From Prauserella alba (GTDB taxonomy: Bacteria > Actinomycetota > Actinomycetes > Mycobacteriales > Pseudonocardiaceae): a stretch of 64,000 bases of DNA. Positions 1-8,835 of the stretch are shown in pieces. The notes under the pieces were generated by a model, which saw nothing but the letters and a program-made list of their open reading frames with translations, searched no databases and was not told the origin of the DNA. A program made the translations under genes and the position numbers. The first letter of the stretch is position 1. Each line of letters opens with the position of its first letter. The DNA is taken from contig NZ_JAMTCH010000005.1 in the NCBI RefSeq assembly GCF_024171735.1, positions 434,001-498,000 of the forward strand, written 5' to 3'.

Positions 1-1874
1 CTGTCTGCCGACAATGCGGTTGCCGTGAGCCCGCTGTCATCGAGCAGGGCGGGAAGGGCGGACAGCCGCAGCTCCAGCAACCCCTGCAGTGTGGTGTCCA
101 GCCTTGTCCGTTTGTTACGCAGCGCCAAGAGATCTTCAGTATGTAGGAAGGTGATTCCGCAGTGGTATCCAAACGACCGAATGGCGCCCACGACATCGTC
201 ACTAGCTCCGGCCAACTGCGCTCCGACACGTGCCGGGAACTCGAACATGGTTCCGAAGAGTGCAGTGCCGCTGGCGACCACCTGACCAGGCTGGCAGGCA
301 CGGGCGCGTAGCGACGTCAGCTCATCCAGCCACTCGGCGAACACCCCGGACAGCGCGGGCCTGTGGTGGGCGATGATCGCCGCAGCCTGCGCGAGGAGGA
401 AGTCACCCGCCATGATGGCTGTCGCTGCGGGCCAGTCGACGCCGCGCTGTTCCGAGCTTTGGGATGCGGGGCCGAGTAGGGCGAGAGCGCCGAGCATGGC
501 CAGCTCGATGGCCGTCGCGACAAGGGCGTGTTCATTGTCCGGTGGTTGCCCGTTGACCATCGTCGCGGCAGCGAAGAGTATTGCTGGCCGGAGGTCGTGG
601 TTGGTCCCGGATTGGCCGGATACGAGCAGAGACGTGATGAACGGCCAGTCGTCGCGCACCGTCCTGACTGCGATCTCGTTGCAAGCGAGAAGGAAAGGGA
701 CGAGAAGTCGGCTCGTGTCATCCTGAAGACCCAGCCGTTGCTGCGGCCCGAGTCCGCCGATCCCCTCCGGCAGCAGGATCGCTCTACGCCCCTTGACAAA
801 GAACGGGTTCTCGCTGCTCGAACTGTCAGCCAGCATGCGCCAGGCAAGGTGATAACGGCGAGCAGCGTGACGTGCTGTACCGAAGTATCCGATGAAGGCG
901 CGGGTGAGCTCACGTGTGTAGGCTCGCTCAGCAGCGTCGTTCTCAGCGAAATGAGCCGCGATTGCACGACCTGCAAGTACTCCGCTCCGGATGGCGTGTC
1001 CGAGACCGTCACCGGTGAACGGGTTCACAAGACCTGCAGCATCCCCGACCAGCAGGATCCCATCTCGCGCGCAGCCCTCGGGCTCGAAGCTGGTGTTGAT
1101 GAGCCCCGAAATGACCGGGGTTATTGGCCGCAATGAGAAGTTGCGCTCTCGGGAACGCAGACTCTCGACAGCAAGGTCAAGCAGTTCGCACGCTGGCGCG
1201 TGCCGGTCCGAGGTGAGCGCAGTCACTGCGACGGTGGCGACGCTCGGAAACACCGGTGAGGGCAGCACCCGGGCCGCGGTGGGGCGAGCTTGAGGATTCG
1301 TCGGCGGTGGAGGTACCAACTCCAGGGACGTTGGCGTGCCTTCGGGAAAGCCCTCATATCGTCGTGCGTAGGTGATACCTGTGGGCTGGCCCGCGTGAGT
1401 GAGGAGACGGCTTGCCTGGTGGCTGCCGGCCGCCAACACTACGTACCGAACGTTGATGGTGTCGTCGGACTCGAGAGTTGCCAACCAGCGATCGCCGACA
1501 CGCTCGAGCTGGCGAACAGGAGAGTCGATGAAACGTACGCTGGCGTCTCGAGCCGATCTGCGCAATTCACCTAATAGCGCATTACGGGTGCACAGAACGA
1601 GGCCGGGTTCGTCGTAAGTGACGTCACGTTGGCCGTCGAACCGTACTGCGAGCCTGTCCACTGGGGCGCTCTTGAGGGTATAACTCGCTCGTGGTGCTGG
1701 AGGGAGCTCGTTGCTGCTGAGGGCTACTTCGTGATCGACCGGCAATCCACGGGGCGGTCGGTCGGCAAGCACAACGTTTATGCCCTGCAGCGCGAGCTCG
1801 CGTGCCGCGGTGGAACCCGCCGGGCCGGCGCCGACGACCAGTACGTCGATTGCCGCTGAGTTGGTCAGGTCCAC
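1..1874 (-). CDS. Geranylgeranyl-reductase-family flavoprotein fused to an inactive polyprenyl-synthase-like domain (3' end beyond window)
   Basis: The reading frame is open from a GTG at 1874 to the left edge, about 624 codons, so the C-terminus is missing. Residues 1-390 look like an FAD-dependent geranylgeranyl reductase: a dinucleotide-binding GAGPAG motif at 15-20 and the second flavin motif, beginning GDAAGLVNPFTGDG, near 276. From about 420 the protein aligns with trans-prenyl synthases (LRPAILFAAA near 426, GDFLLAQAA near 490). The first aspartate-rich motif is absent, and the second is degraded to TEDLL near 580, so prenyl transfer by this domain is unlikely. The GTG overlaps the upstream synthase stop by 10 bp, which suggests translational coupling. 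Inference: the pair forms a hetero-oligomeric synthase whose product the reductase domain hydrogenates. GC is lower than on the right side of the window. Confidence 0.8.
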   Translation of the reverse strand, partial: MDLTNSAAIDVLVVGAGPAGSTAARELALQGINVVLADRPPRGLPVDHEVALSSNELPPAPRASYTLKSAPVDRLAVRFDGQRDVTYDEPGLVLCTRNALLGELRRSARDASVRFIDSPVRQLERVGDRWLATLESDDTINVRYVVLAAGSHQASRLLTHAGQPTGITYARRYEGFPEGTPTSLELVPPPPTNPQARPTAARVLPSPVFPSVATVAVTALTSDRHAPACELLDLAVESLRSRERNFSLRPITPVISGLINTSFEPEGCARDGILLVGDAAGLVNPFTGDGLGHAIRSGVLAGRAIAAHFAENDAAERAYTRELTRAFIGYFGTARHAARRYHLAWRMLADSSSSENPFFVKGRRAILLPEGIGGLGPQQRLGLQDDTSRLLVPFLLACNEIAVRTVRDDWPFITSLLVSGQSGTNHDLRPAILFAAATMVNGQPPDNEHALVATAIELAMLGALALLGPASQSSEQRGVDWPAATAIMAGDFLLAQAAAIIAHHRPALSGVFAEWLDELTSLRARACQPGQVVASGTALFGTMFEFPARVGAQLAGASDDVVGAIRSFGYHCGITFLHTEDLLALRNKRTRLDTTLQGLLELRLSALPALLDDSGLTATALSAD

Positions 1875-2854
1875 TGTCGCCGCCACATGGTCTCTGCCGT
1901 TACCAATAACGCTTCGCCAGCCGGCAATTTTGTGAGCGGTCCCAGCACGGATACAGCGTCGTCGTAGTGTCGCTCTGCGATTGTCATGGCTTGCTCCACA
2001 CCCCCGGTCGCATGCACAAGCTTACGGACGCTCGTTAGAGCAGTGGCGTCGATGGAAGGCGACATCAGCACCTCTGTGAGCTCAGTGGAAGCGGGTCCCG
2101 AAAGGGCGCACAGCGTCGGTAGGCCGAACAGCCCGAGCAGATGATCGGTTCCTACTGGCTTATCGTCGGCGTCGATGCGCAGATCCAGGCAGTCATCCAC
2201 GATCTGGAAGGCGATTCCCATGTTGCTGCCGAACTGGTCGAGGCGCCTAACATCCTGTGTCGCGACCTGTGCCTCCTGTGCGCCGAGTACGCAACACAAT
2301 CGGAACAGCTCTCCGGTTTTACTGCGCGCGAGCTCGACGTAGTCAGCCGTCGTAACCGTGGGGTCAAAAGCTCGCTGCACGTCGAGAAGTTCGCCACGAG
2401 ACAGTTCAGCGACCGCGTCGCTCACTGCGCCACTTACCACGCCTCCCAGATCGGCGGATTCTGCTCCGACCTGGGCGAAACAGGCAGTACCAGTCAGAAC
2501 TGCCAGCTCTGGGCCGGCCACCTTGTGGGCGGTAGGGGCGCCGCGTCGCGTTGCTGCTCTATCTATGACGTCATCATGTAGGAGCGACGCGCAGTGCAGC
2601 AGCTCGACAATGGCTCCCAAACGTACCAACCGTGTGTAGTTCGGGTTTCCGAAACGGGAACACACCTCGAGTAGATGAGATCGAAGGTACTTTCCCGGAC
2701 GCGTGATCAGTGCCTCGAGCAGCGGCCGAAGAGGTTCGCTCAACGTGCCAGCGCACAGATTCATGTGACTGCGTACACCTTGGACGAAATCTTCGTCCCG
2801 AGGTAGCTCACTGATCATGACGGCAAGCCGACCTTGGTGATCACCGGGGGCCAT
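1865..2854 (-). CDS. Trans-polyprenyl diphosphate synthase
   Basis: This 329-residue protein belongs to the isoprenyl diphosphate synthase family, which condenses isopentenyl diphosphate onto allylic diphosphates. Both aspartate-rich Mg-binding motifs are present: HDDVID at about 93-98 and DDCLD at about 220-224. The usual GKRLRP is GKYLRS, and the usual GDYLL segment is replaced by TGTACFA, so it is a divergent member. I chose the ATG at 2854 because GAAGGT precedes it by about 8 bases and it overlaps the protease stop by 14 bp; a start 28 codons upstream would run deep into that gene. The next gene carries a catalytically dead copy of the same fold, so this one probably supplies the active site. 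Chain length cannot be read from the sequence. Confidence 0.88.
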   Translation of the reverse strand: MAPGDHQGRLAVMISELPRDEDFVQGVRSHMNLCAGTLSEPLRPLLEALITRPGKYLRSHLLEVCSRFGNPNYTRLVRLGAIVELLHCASLLHDDVIDRAATRRGAPTAHKVAGPELAVLTGTACFAQVGAESADLGGVVSGAVSDAVAELSRGELLDVQRAFDPTVTTADYVELARSKTGELFRLCCVLGAQEAQVATQDVRRLDQFGSNMGIAFQIVDDCLDLRIDADDKPVGTDHLLGLFGLPTLCALSGPASTELTEVLMSPSIDATALTSVRKLVHATGGVEQAMTIAERHYDDAVSVLGPLTKLPAGEALLVTAETMWRRQWT

Positions 2855-4406
2855 CCGCACCTTCAATGGGGCCAACTGCCTGCAGGGTAGGTACGGCAGC
2901 GACGATGTCCCACAAACGCCGGAATCGGTTTGTGTCATTCATGTACTGGATGATCTGTTGATTGTTCATTCCCAGTGTTGGTTTCAGCATCTCGTTGTAG
3001 AGTGAGTCTCCCGCGTTTGCTTCCTCCGTCGTCATATTGACCTTTAAACCGCTCAGTGCGAAGGCTGCATCGTCGAGGTGCTCTTGAGTGACAACGAGTC
3101 CCGGACGGTCAGGATTGGCGAGTGCGTTGACTAAGAAGTCGTGATACTTGTCGTACAGGCTTGCGGCACCGGCCTTTTCTTCCGGCGTGGCCTCTACGCC
3201 TTCTGTCCGACTGAGGATCACGTCCGAGTTCACGTAGAACATACGGGAAAGGTAGTTTCCGATTTGACTCCGTGCGAAGAACTCGTCGCGCGCGCGATCA
3301 GCGTGCTCGTGGTCGTTCTGTAAGGGTAAATCGTACATGTCGCCAACACTGTCCATGAACGGACACAGGTTCTGCGCAATCTCGATGGGTGTATGTGTCA
3401 TTCCATCCCCGCCCATGCAGACAACCGATCCTGAATCGCCTGGCCAGCCGAACTGGCGGGTCATGATTAAGTCATGGAACCAATACGGTCGCGTGCCACT
3501 GCTGTCATCGATATATACGACCGCTACGAAATTCACTGCATAAATCGTGCTGGAAGTGTATCCAGTGCGGTACCCCACTTTTTCGATAGGCTGATCCAGG
3601 TCTCCCCCTCCTGGGATGTATAGACCGTTTGGTGCGGTCAGTAGGTCGCAGTTGATGCTGGACAACACCGAATCGATCTTCGTGATAAAGCCAAAAAAAT
3701 GCGTCGGGTCCCCGGCGAAGTATAGCCCGATAGCCGGGTGATTGTCAGAAATTTCTGACATGCGGTTTCCCGGAAATTCTGGCGTCAATTCAGTTGCGTC
3801 GTCCGTCAATTGGGCGAGCGCAACATCAACCGTGTTAGAATTATGAACACCGGGCGTCAGGGGAACGAACCGCTTGAGGTGGCCGATGACGTCAGAGCCC
3901 CCGCCGCCCCCAGGTTGAACGATCTCGTCGCCTATTTGACCGGAGTTATCCCGGACCAATACATGATTGTTTGACAAGATACCACTGGAGTCGTCGGTAA
4001 GATCGCGAACGAAGACGCTCAGTGTTCCGACTGGGTTCTTGTTTCGGTTGCCAACGACGGATCCTTGGCGCAGGGGACGAAAACGATCCGGTAGAACCGG
4101 GTCGTTGAGGCCAGGTTGAAACTCGGGATCACCCCTCGTAGAGAATGGGCCGGCCTCGATGACATCAACTCCGTAGTTGCCACCGTCCACCTGCACTGAC
4201 CGGGGCAGCAGCTTCTCGGTGGAGACATAACCGGCTGGGCGCTTCTTCGTCACGGCTGCAACGACGGTCGGCTCACCGGTCTGCGCTCCGTTCTTAACGC
4301 GAAACCCGATGCCAGCACCATGGAAATCTCGTTGGCCCCGATGCTGACGCAGGACCTGGTCTCGAGCCCGGTTGAGTTTCGCTTCCAAGCGTGTGTCAAT
4401 ACGCAT
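2841..4406 (-). CDS. Nal1-like trypsin-fold serine protease with C-terminal extension
   Basis: The predicted product has 521 residues. A trypsin-type catalytic triad is visible: His148 in GILSNNHVLV, Asp194 in NTVDVALAQL and Ser325 in GWPGDSGSVV. The N-terminal 60 residues carry a GAGIGFRVKNG segment like the start of Nal1-type peptidases. About 150 residues after the serine form an extension I do not recognise. No signal peptide is evident, so the protein may be cytoplasmic or associated with the exported product of the gene just upstream. The ATG at 4406 is preferred because TGGAG lies about 8 bases upstream and it falls 15 bp after the preceding stop; a longer start at 4463 would overlap that gene by 43 bp. 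It shares an operon with prenyl synthase genes, an unusual pairing. Confidence 0.82.
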   Translation of the reverse strand: MRIDTRLEAKLNRARDQVLRQHRGQRDFHGAGIGFRVKNGAQTGEPTVVAAVTKKRPAGYVSTEKLLPRSVQVDGGNYGVDVIEAGPFSTRGDPEFQPGLNDPVLPDRFRPLRQGSVVGNRNKNPVGTLSVFVRDLTDDSSGILSNNHVLVRDNSGQIGDEIVQPGGGGGSDVIGHLKRFVPLTPGVHNSNTVDVALAQLTDDATELTPEFPGNRMSEISDNHPAIGLYFAGDPTHFFGFITKIDSVLSSINCDLLTAPNGLYIPGGGDLDQPIEKVGYRTGYTSSTIYAVNFVAVVYIDDSSGTRPYWFHDLIMTRQFGWPGDSGSVVCMGGDGMTHTPIEIAQNLCPFMDSVGDMYDLPLQNDHEHADRARDEFFARSQIGNYLSRMFYVNSDVILSRTEGVEATPEEKAGAASLYDKYHDFLVNALANPDRPGLVVTQEHLDDAAFALSGLKVNMTTEEANAGDSLYNEMLKPTLGMNNQQIIQYMNDTNRFRRLWDIVAAVPTLQAVGPIEGADGPR

Positions 4407-4420
4407 TGCTGCACTCCAGG

Positions 4421-4954
4421 TCAGCTGGTCTTTTCGGAAAGGCGCCGCGACATATCGAGCCATAGATCGGCTGCCGTATTGGAATTTGGGTCGAAATGTG
4501 AAGACACGGCCGCGATTGCAAGTCCGGTTGTTGCCCTCAGCTGCAATAAAGACTGATGGTCGCTCTGCGCGGCCAACTCGCCGACTTTCCTGGCGAGATG
4601 ACTAACGTCCGATTCCAAAAGCTGCGCCGCTACCATTGCCCGCGCGCCGGCTTTGGCGAACGCAAGTCGACCAGTTGTCAACCTGGCTATTGCAGTATCC
4701 AGGCCCTGCGCTGTCACACTTGGTGGTGGGTCGCCATTAGGAGGACCAAATCGGGGAAACGGAACCGGTACATCGGAGACCGTCTCGGCCAGCCGGGTCA
4801 CCATAGCCCTCTGTTGCGGCGGCAGCGTGTGTTGTTGTGCGGCGTTGGCGTAGGAAGAACCGGAAACTCCAATGGCTAGACTAGCTGCGCTAGCCGTTGC
4901 AATGTATAAGACAGTGCGCCGATCAAGTTCACGGCGCTGGTCGCCGATTGACAC
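4421..4954 (-). CDS. Small exported protein with Tat-like signal, unknown function
   Basis: This 177-residue protein starts with arginine pairs (RRELDRRTVLYI) followed by a hydrophobic Ala/Ser-rich stretch that ends near ANAA at about 38, which looks like a twin-arginine or Sec signal peptide. The mature part is helical in character, rich in Ala, Leu and Gln, with a proline-rich segment near 60-78 (VPFPRFGPPNGDPPP). I recognise no domain. It is the first gene of the leftward operon leading into the protease and prenyl synthase genes, 15 bp upstream of the protease start. A role as partner or substrate of that protease is possible but unsupported beyond position. Confidence 0.7.
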   Translation of the reverse strand: MSIGDQRRELDRRTVLYIATASAASLAIGVSGSSYANAAQQHTLPPQQRAMVTRLAETVSDVPVPFPRFGPPNGDPPPSVTAQGLDTAIARLTTGRLAFAKAGARAMVAAQLLESDVSHLARKVGELAAQSDHQSLLQLRATTGLAIAAVSSHFDPNSNTAADLWLDMSRRLSEKTS

Positions 4955-5229
4955 GCGGACCCCCTTTGGTGCTTGCGTCGTTGCCCCAGTGAATCGGATT
5001 CTGTTAATACCGTCATGCCTGACGGGACGTCAACACGAAACGCTTGGATTCGCTCATCTAGATCAACACTCACTCGGGCTTCGCCATGTAAGGCAGTTAG
5101 TGAATTACCAACGCATTGGTCGTTTCAGTTGATTTGCTTGCCGCGGTCTAGCGTGGGGCGCAAGTCGTGAGTAGTGTGCCGCTATAGCATCTGGGGAAAG
5201 GCGCCCTAGTCGGCGATTCAGGGGTTTTT
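4955..5229. promoter_or_regulatory. Divergent promoter region between the protease/prenyl operon and the FG-GAP gene
   Basis: The 275 bp separate two divergently transcribed genes, so they must hold both promoters. A TATAGC hexamer at about 5182-5187 lies some 43 bp before the rightward start and could be its -10 element; I see no matching -35. No clear operator palindrome was found. The stretch is more AT-rich than the chromosome farther right. Confidence 0.4.
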
Positions 5230-6309
5230 ATGTCGGAACGACGGTGGACGCAGAAGAATATTCTCAAACTGGCGAGCTTGGCACTCGTCGTGGGCTTCAT
5301 CGGGTCGAATACTATGGATGAGAACGCAAACGATTATCCGTTAGAATTCTCGGATATTTATCTCGTGGATCAAGAGGAAGAAATCCCCAACGGTCCGGAT
5401 ATCCGTGCCGTGGGACCGTACTGGCAGGGAGAGCGCGAAGCTGCTCCTAAGGCTGTGCCGTTCTCGGCTAGTGGTGGTCGTGCCGGCGACTTCACCGGCG
5501 ATGGCATCGCTGACCTAATGGCGCGAAACGCAGATACAGGTAATCTGCTCATTTATCCCGGTAGTGGTTCTCTGGAGGGCACGGCAACCTATGGCGAAGC
5601 GGTTAAGGTTTTCGGCGACACTAGCGGTTTCGACTGGATGGGCCAAGGAGACTTCAACGGCGATGGCCTTGCCGACTTCATCGGAACTGACCCCTCTGGT
5701 CAGCTCGGCATTGCCTACAATTCCGGAGGGCTCAACGGCGAGAACACGTTCGACACCGTTTTCGTCGTCGGGGGAGGCTGGCAGGATTACGACCTTAGAA
5801 CTACGGGAGACTTCAACGGCGATGGTATTGACGACCTGCTCGTCCGACGTACCGGAACTGGCGATGTCTATGTGGCGACGGCGTCGTCGACCGGAAGCGG
5901 TGACGTAACCCTCGAACCCCCGGTACGGATTGTCACGGGCCTGGATAGTGCGGTCAATATGCAGTACATCGACGTAACCGGTGATGACGCGCCAGACCTG
6001 CTTTTTCAGTGGGAGCCAAACGGATACCTGTACTTGTATGATTTTTATGCCGATCAAGACTCCAGCGGAAACTTCATAGCTAAACTGTATGCGCTGTCTA
6101 GCGGGTGGGAGGAAAGTAACGCGACAATTTTCGCCGATATGAATATGGACCGCAGTCCCGACCTTATTGTTCGTAGCGTAGAGAATGGCAATCTTGTCGG
6201 AATACCGCACAGTGGAAACTGGAACTTCGCTAGACCTCAGGACCTATTTACGCTCGACGGGTCCCAGATAATCGGTGCAGACTGGAATAGAAACGATATA
6301 GTTACGTGA
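5230..6309 (+). CDS. Secreted or membrane-anchored FG-GAP/VCBS-type calcium-binding repeat protein
   Basis: The 359-residue product has an N-terminal hydrophobic segment (about 11-27) behind a basic start, then a repeat region. Calcium-loop sequences recur roughly every 53 residues: DFTGDGIAD at 87-95, DFNGDGLAD at 141-149, DFNGDGIDD at 194-202, DVTGDDAPD near 248-256 and DMNMDRSPD near 303-311. Spacing and motif match FG-GAP/VCBS repeats that build beta-propeller blades. The last two loops have lost the canonical NGDG, so calcium binding there may be weaker. It lacks a catalytic domain, and adhesion or ligand binding outside the cell is the usual role of such repeats. It is transcribed away from the protease/prenyl operon and may be functionally linked to it. 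Confidence 0.78.
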   Translation: MSERRWTQKNILKLASLALVVGFIGSNTMDENANDYPLEFSDIYLVDQEEEIPNGPDIRAVGPYWQGEREAAPKAVPFSASGGRAGDFTGDGIADLMARNADTGNLLIYPGSGSLEGTATYGEAVKVFGDTSGFDWMGQGDFNGDGLADFIGTDPSGQLGIAYNSGGLNGENTFDTVFVVGGGWQDYDLRTTGDFNGDGIDDLLVRRTGTGDVYVATASSTGSGDVTLEPPVRIVTGLDSAVNMQYIDVTGDDAPDLLFQWEPNGYLYLYDFYADQDSSGNFIAKLYALSSGWEESNATIFADMNMDRSPDLIVRSVENGNLVGIPHSGNWNFARPQDLFTLDGSQIIGADWNRNDIVT

Positions 6310-6313
6310 CGGA

Positions 6314-6691
6314 TTAGTCAGCGGAAAATGGGCCGCCTCGGTTGTAACGAACTGGTACATTCTCAAAACAACTGGGTAGGTCTCTTATCGATGCGTTCGT
6401 CAGGGTAATAACCGATAGAATGTATCTGTCTCCCTGTTGGCCGATGCCAACGCCCTGGATTTCGGAGCCCGGGTTGCCGCGCGCTATATACTCTTCCACA
6501 AAATGTATCCGTGCTGTTTCGGCCTGATCGAATTCGACCGGCTCGCAATGGGACTCCTCATGTCGAGGGCCTAGTGCAAGCCAGGCTACAGTGACGGCTG
6601 CGCCTCCTGCAACGAAGACGGCGAGCAAGAAGCCGGTGCGGCGGGTTCCAAGCACAACAGCTATTGTTGAGCAGCGGCGCGCAGTGTGCAA
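6314..6691 (-). CDS. Small single-pass membrane protein, unknown function
   Basis: The 125-residue reading frame has one hydrophobic helix at about 20-40 (FLLAVFVAGGAAVTVAWLAL) after an arginine-rich start, followed by an acidic extracytoplasmic part with two cysteines (SHCEPVEF, SCFENVPVRY). The segment IQGVGIGQQGDRYILSV resembles the N-terminal GVGIG segment of Nal1-type peptidases such as the one encoded at 2841-4406; the resemblance is short. It converges on the FG-GAP gene with only 4 bp between stops. It could be a regulator or inhibitor of the neighbouring protease, but that is speculation. Confidence 0.5.
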   Translation of the reverse strand: MHTARRCSTIAVVLGTRRTGFLLAVFVAGGAAVTVAWLALGPRHEESHCEPVEFDQAETARIHFVEEYIARGNPGSEIQGVGIGQQGDRYILSVITLTNASIRDLPSCFENVPVRYNRGGPFSAD

Positions 6692-7231
6692 CCACCACGA
6701 CGTGGTTCAAGGGTGGGTGCGGCACCAACGCCGCGACTCGCAGCATCGAGCAGATCTGTCGTCCATCGTGGGTGATCGCCGATCTGGGCACCGATGGCGA
6801 GCACCCACGTTGCGATGAGACCCACCCCGAGGCTGTCGTGCCCCTGTTCAGAGGAGGCCCCTCGAGGATTCCCTCCCGCAGGGAGCGGTGAAGAACGCTA
6901 ATGGGGTTGTGGTGGTCCAGTGTCAGCTGTTGCCATCTCGGAGGAGACAAATCCGGATGTGACTGATCATGCTGACATCGTGGTAGTACGTCCCCGATAA
7001 ATGTAGGTCAGATATAATCGACATGTCCAAACAATTCGGAACCTATTCAGGGCGAGAGTGAGTTCTACCGGATCAGGCCGCTCCGGTTGCACGCCGGGAA
7101 GAGCGTGGGCACCGCCCGGTGTTCTGATAACAGTTTGCCAACTCATGAAACGATTGATCTCGTCCCGGCGATCTTGGTGATGCCATCCTAGGAGTGGCGT
7201 GTGTAGGGAAAGATGAGTCGTCAGCTGCGAG
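6692..7231. other. Intergenic stretch upstream of the ABC-3C system; possible promoter
   Basis: These 540 bp contain no convincing gene. A perfect TATAAT hexamer occurs at 7013-7018, in a locally AT-rich patch, about 214 bp before the first defence gene; no good -35 is seen at 16-18 bp spacing. A short palindrome, CCACGACGTGG, lies near 6696-6706. The rest is featureless to me. Confidence 0.35.
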
Positions 7232-8350
7232 ATGGAGGCGGGGCACAGCGTGACAGCAAGGGAGCCGCAGGTTGACAGGCGTGTGACGGTCAGCGAAGTA
7301 CCCCTACCTGCTGACCCGACGTCGTCGGTGACCTTGGACGGACCACCTGTCCCGCCGGCTGCGCGTATACGCTTGTACACGCCGGATGAGTGGGAAGATT
7401 TCATTCGCGAGTGGGTTACCGCGTTGAAGGAGTCCTACGTCCAGATCAAGCGTCTCGGTGGGGCCGGTGACAAGGGTGCGGACATCGCCGCATTCAAGAC
7501 GGACCGGCAGTTCGAGGGGGCGTGGGACTGTTTTCAGGCAAAGCATTATAGCGAGCCGCTCGGTTTCGCTGCTGCCGCCTCCGAGATCCTCAAGGTTTTC
7601 GTATCTGTGCTCGAAGGGGCGTACACGCTGCCCGACAGCTACCAGTTCCTGGCCCCCAGAGGGTTGTCGACCCAGTTCAATATGCTGGTAAGCAAGCCGA
7701 CTGCCCTGCGCGAAAGATTCTTGGTGCGGTTGGTTGAAGGCGACACGTTGGTGAAGGGGCTGGATGCAGGCACGACCGATGCGGTGCGGTCGGCGGCAGA
7801 GAGAACCGACTTCGCTATGTTCAGGTCGGTGGAGGTGCTCGACGCATTAACCACACACAGCCACACGAGGTGGCATGCGGCCCGGTTCGCCACCTCGCTT
7901 CCCGCTCGCGGCGACAGCGAGATCCCGCCGGGGGAGTACACGCCGGATGAGGCGCGCTATCTGCAGCAGCTCCTGGCTGTGTATGCGGAGCGCCGCCCGG
8001 ACAAGATCACCACTCTCGACTCCGTGGCCAACGTCCCGAAGTTGAGTAGTCACTTGCAGCAGCAGCGGGTGAGGTTCTTTCGAGCGGAGTCGCTCAAGGC
8101 CTACTCAGCCGCCGCGGTACCCCCAGGCACCTTCGAGGAGCTTCAGGAAGACATCCACGCCGGGGTGATCGATGTCGCTGAGGGCGACCACGCGGACGGA
8201 TACGCGAGGTTGGGCCAGGTGCTGACGCAGGTGGGCAGCCTTGACCTCAACCGGCACAAGCTCATCGGCGTGACCGACATCGACGACCGCAAGGGTGTCT
8301 GCCACCAGCTGGCGAATGAGGACCGCCTGATCTGGGTGGAGGAGGCGTGA
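7232..8350 (+). CDS. ABC-3C system effector: Mrr-like nuclease domain plus ABC-3C C-terminal domain
   Basis: The 372-residue protein has two recognisable parts. Residues about 45-115 resemble Mrr-type PD-(D/E)xK nucleases, with GAGDKGADIAAF and, after a short loop, FQAKHY supplying the Asp and Q-x-K residues. Residues from about 235 to the end match the C-terminal domain that defines ABC three-component systems, including PPGTFEELQEDIHAGVIDV and the distinctive GVCHQLANEDRLIWV. In this family that domain links a variable effector to the ATPase machinery. It is the first gene of a tightly overlapped trio. The start is uncertain: the ATG at 7232 has no good ribosome site, whereas GTG at 7250 follows GGAGGCGGGG. 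Expected role: nucleic-acid cleavage on sensing invasion. Confidence 0.85.
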   Translation: MEAGHSVTAREPQVDRRVTVSEVPLPADPTSSVTLDGPPVPPAARIRLYTPDEWEDFIREWVTALKESYVQIKRLGGAGDKGADIAAFKTDRQFEGAWDCFQAKHYSEPLGFAAAASEILKVFVSVLEGAYTLPDSYQFLAPRGLSTQFNMLVSKPTALRERFLVRLVEGDTLVKGLDAGTTDAVRSAAERTDFAMFRSVEVLDALTTHSHTRWHAARFATSLPARGDSEIPPGEYTPDEARYLQQLLAVYAERRPDKITTLDSVANVPKLSSHLQQQRVRFFRAESLKAYSAAAVPPGTFEELQEDIHAGVIDVAEGDHADGYARLGQVLTQVGSLDLNRHKLIGVTDIDDRKGVCHQLANEDRLIWVEEA

Positions 8351-8835
8351 GAAGTCCTCTCAACGGCCCACTGGAGTACGGGATCCGCGTGTTGGTGTTG
8401 CTGACCGAAGCCTATCCGGACCAGTTGGACATCAATCATCTGGTCTTGCTCGACCACAGCGTGCTGCACACCGCGGACCTCGGAGGGCCGCCCAACATCC
8501 ACCCCTTCCACTCCCTGCACGCCGGCGAGCTGGGGGTGCGGCGCGTGAACGTGGAAGAAGGGCTACGGGTGATGCTGCGCGCCGGGTTGGTCGACATGCG
8601 TGCGCTGAACGTCGGCATCCGCTACCAGGCCGGGAATGAGGCGTACAGCTTTGTCAGCGGGCTCGCGACGCGGTATATCGCCGCGCTGCGTGACCGCAGC
8701 CAGTGGGTGGTCACGCAGCTCGGGACGTTGTCCGAGGAGGAGATCAGGCAACAGACCGTGGCGATCTTCGGTAACCGTACGAGCGAAGGCCACAACAGGC
8801 ACCGAGTGAGGGAGTCAGGAACGTGGAACGGCTAA
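8347..8835 (+). CDS. ABC-3C system middle component
   Basis: The 162-residue protein matches the small middle component of ABC three-component systems: a conserved YPDQLDINHLVLLDHS segment near 20-35 followed by a glycine-proline turn, GGPPNIHPFHSLH. The later part looks like a winged-helix fold. It starts with GTG at 8347, overlaps the effector stop by 4 bp (GTGA), and has an excellent site, GGAGGAGG, immediately upstream. Its stop overlaps the ATPase start by 13 bp. In this family it is thought to bridge effector and ATPase. Confidence 0.85.
   Translation: MRSPLNGPLEYGIRVLVLLTEAYPDQLDINHLVLLDHSVLHTADLGGPPNIHPFHSLHAGELGVRRVNVEEGLRVMLRAGLVDMRALNVGIRYQAGNEAYSFVSGLATRYIAALRDRSQWVVTQLGTLSEEEIRQQTVAIFGNRTSEGHNRHRVRESGTWNG

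Noticed and set aside
317-1012. Minus-strand reading frame of 231 codons
   Set aside because: It overlaps the reductase-synthase fusion in another frame and has no recognisable motif; the fusion frame carries clear flavin motifs.
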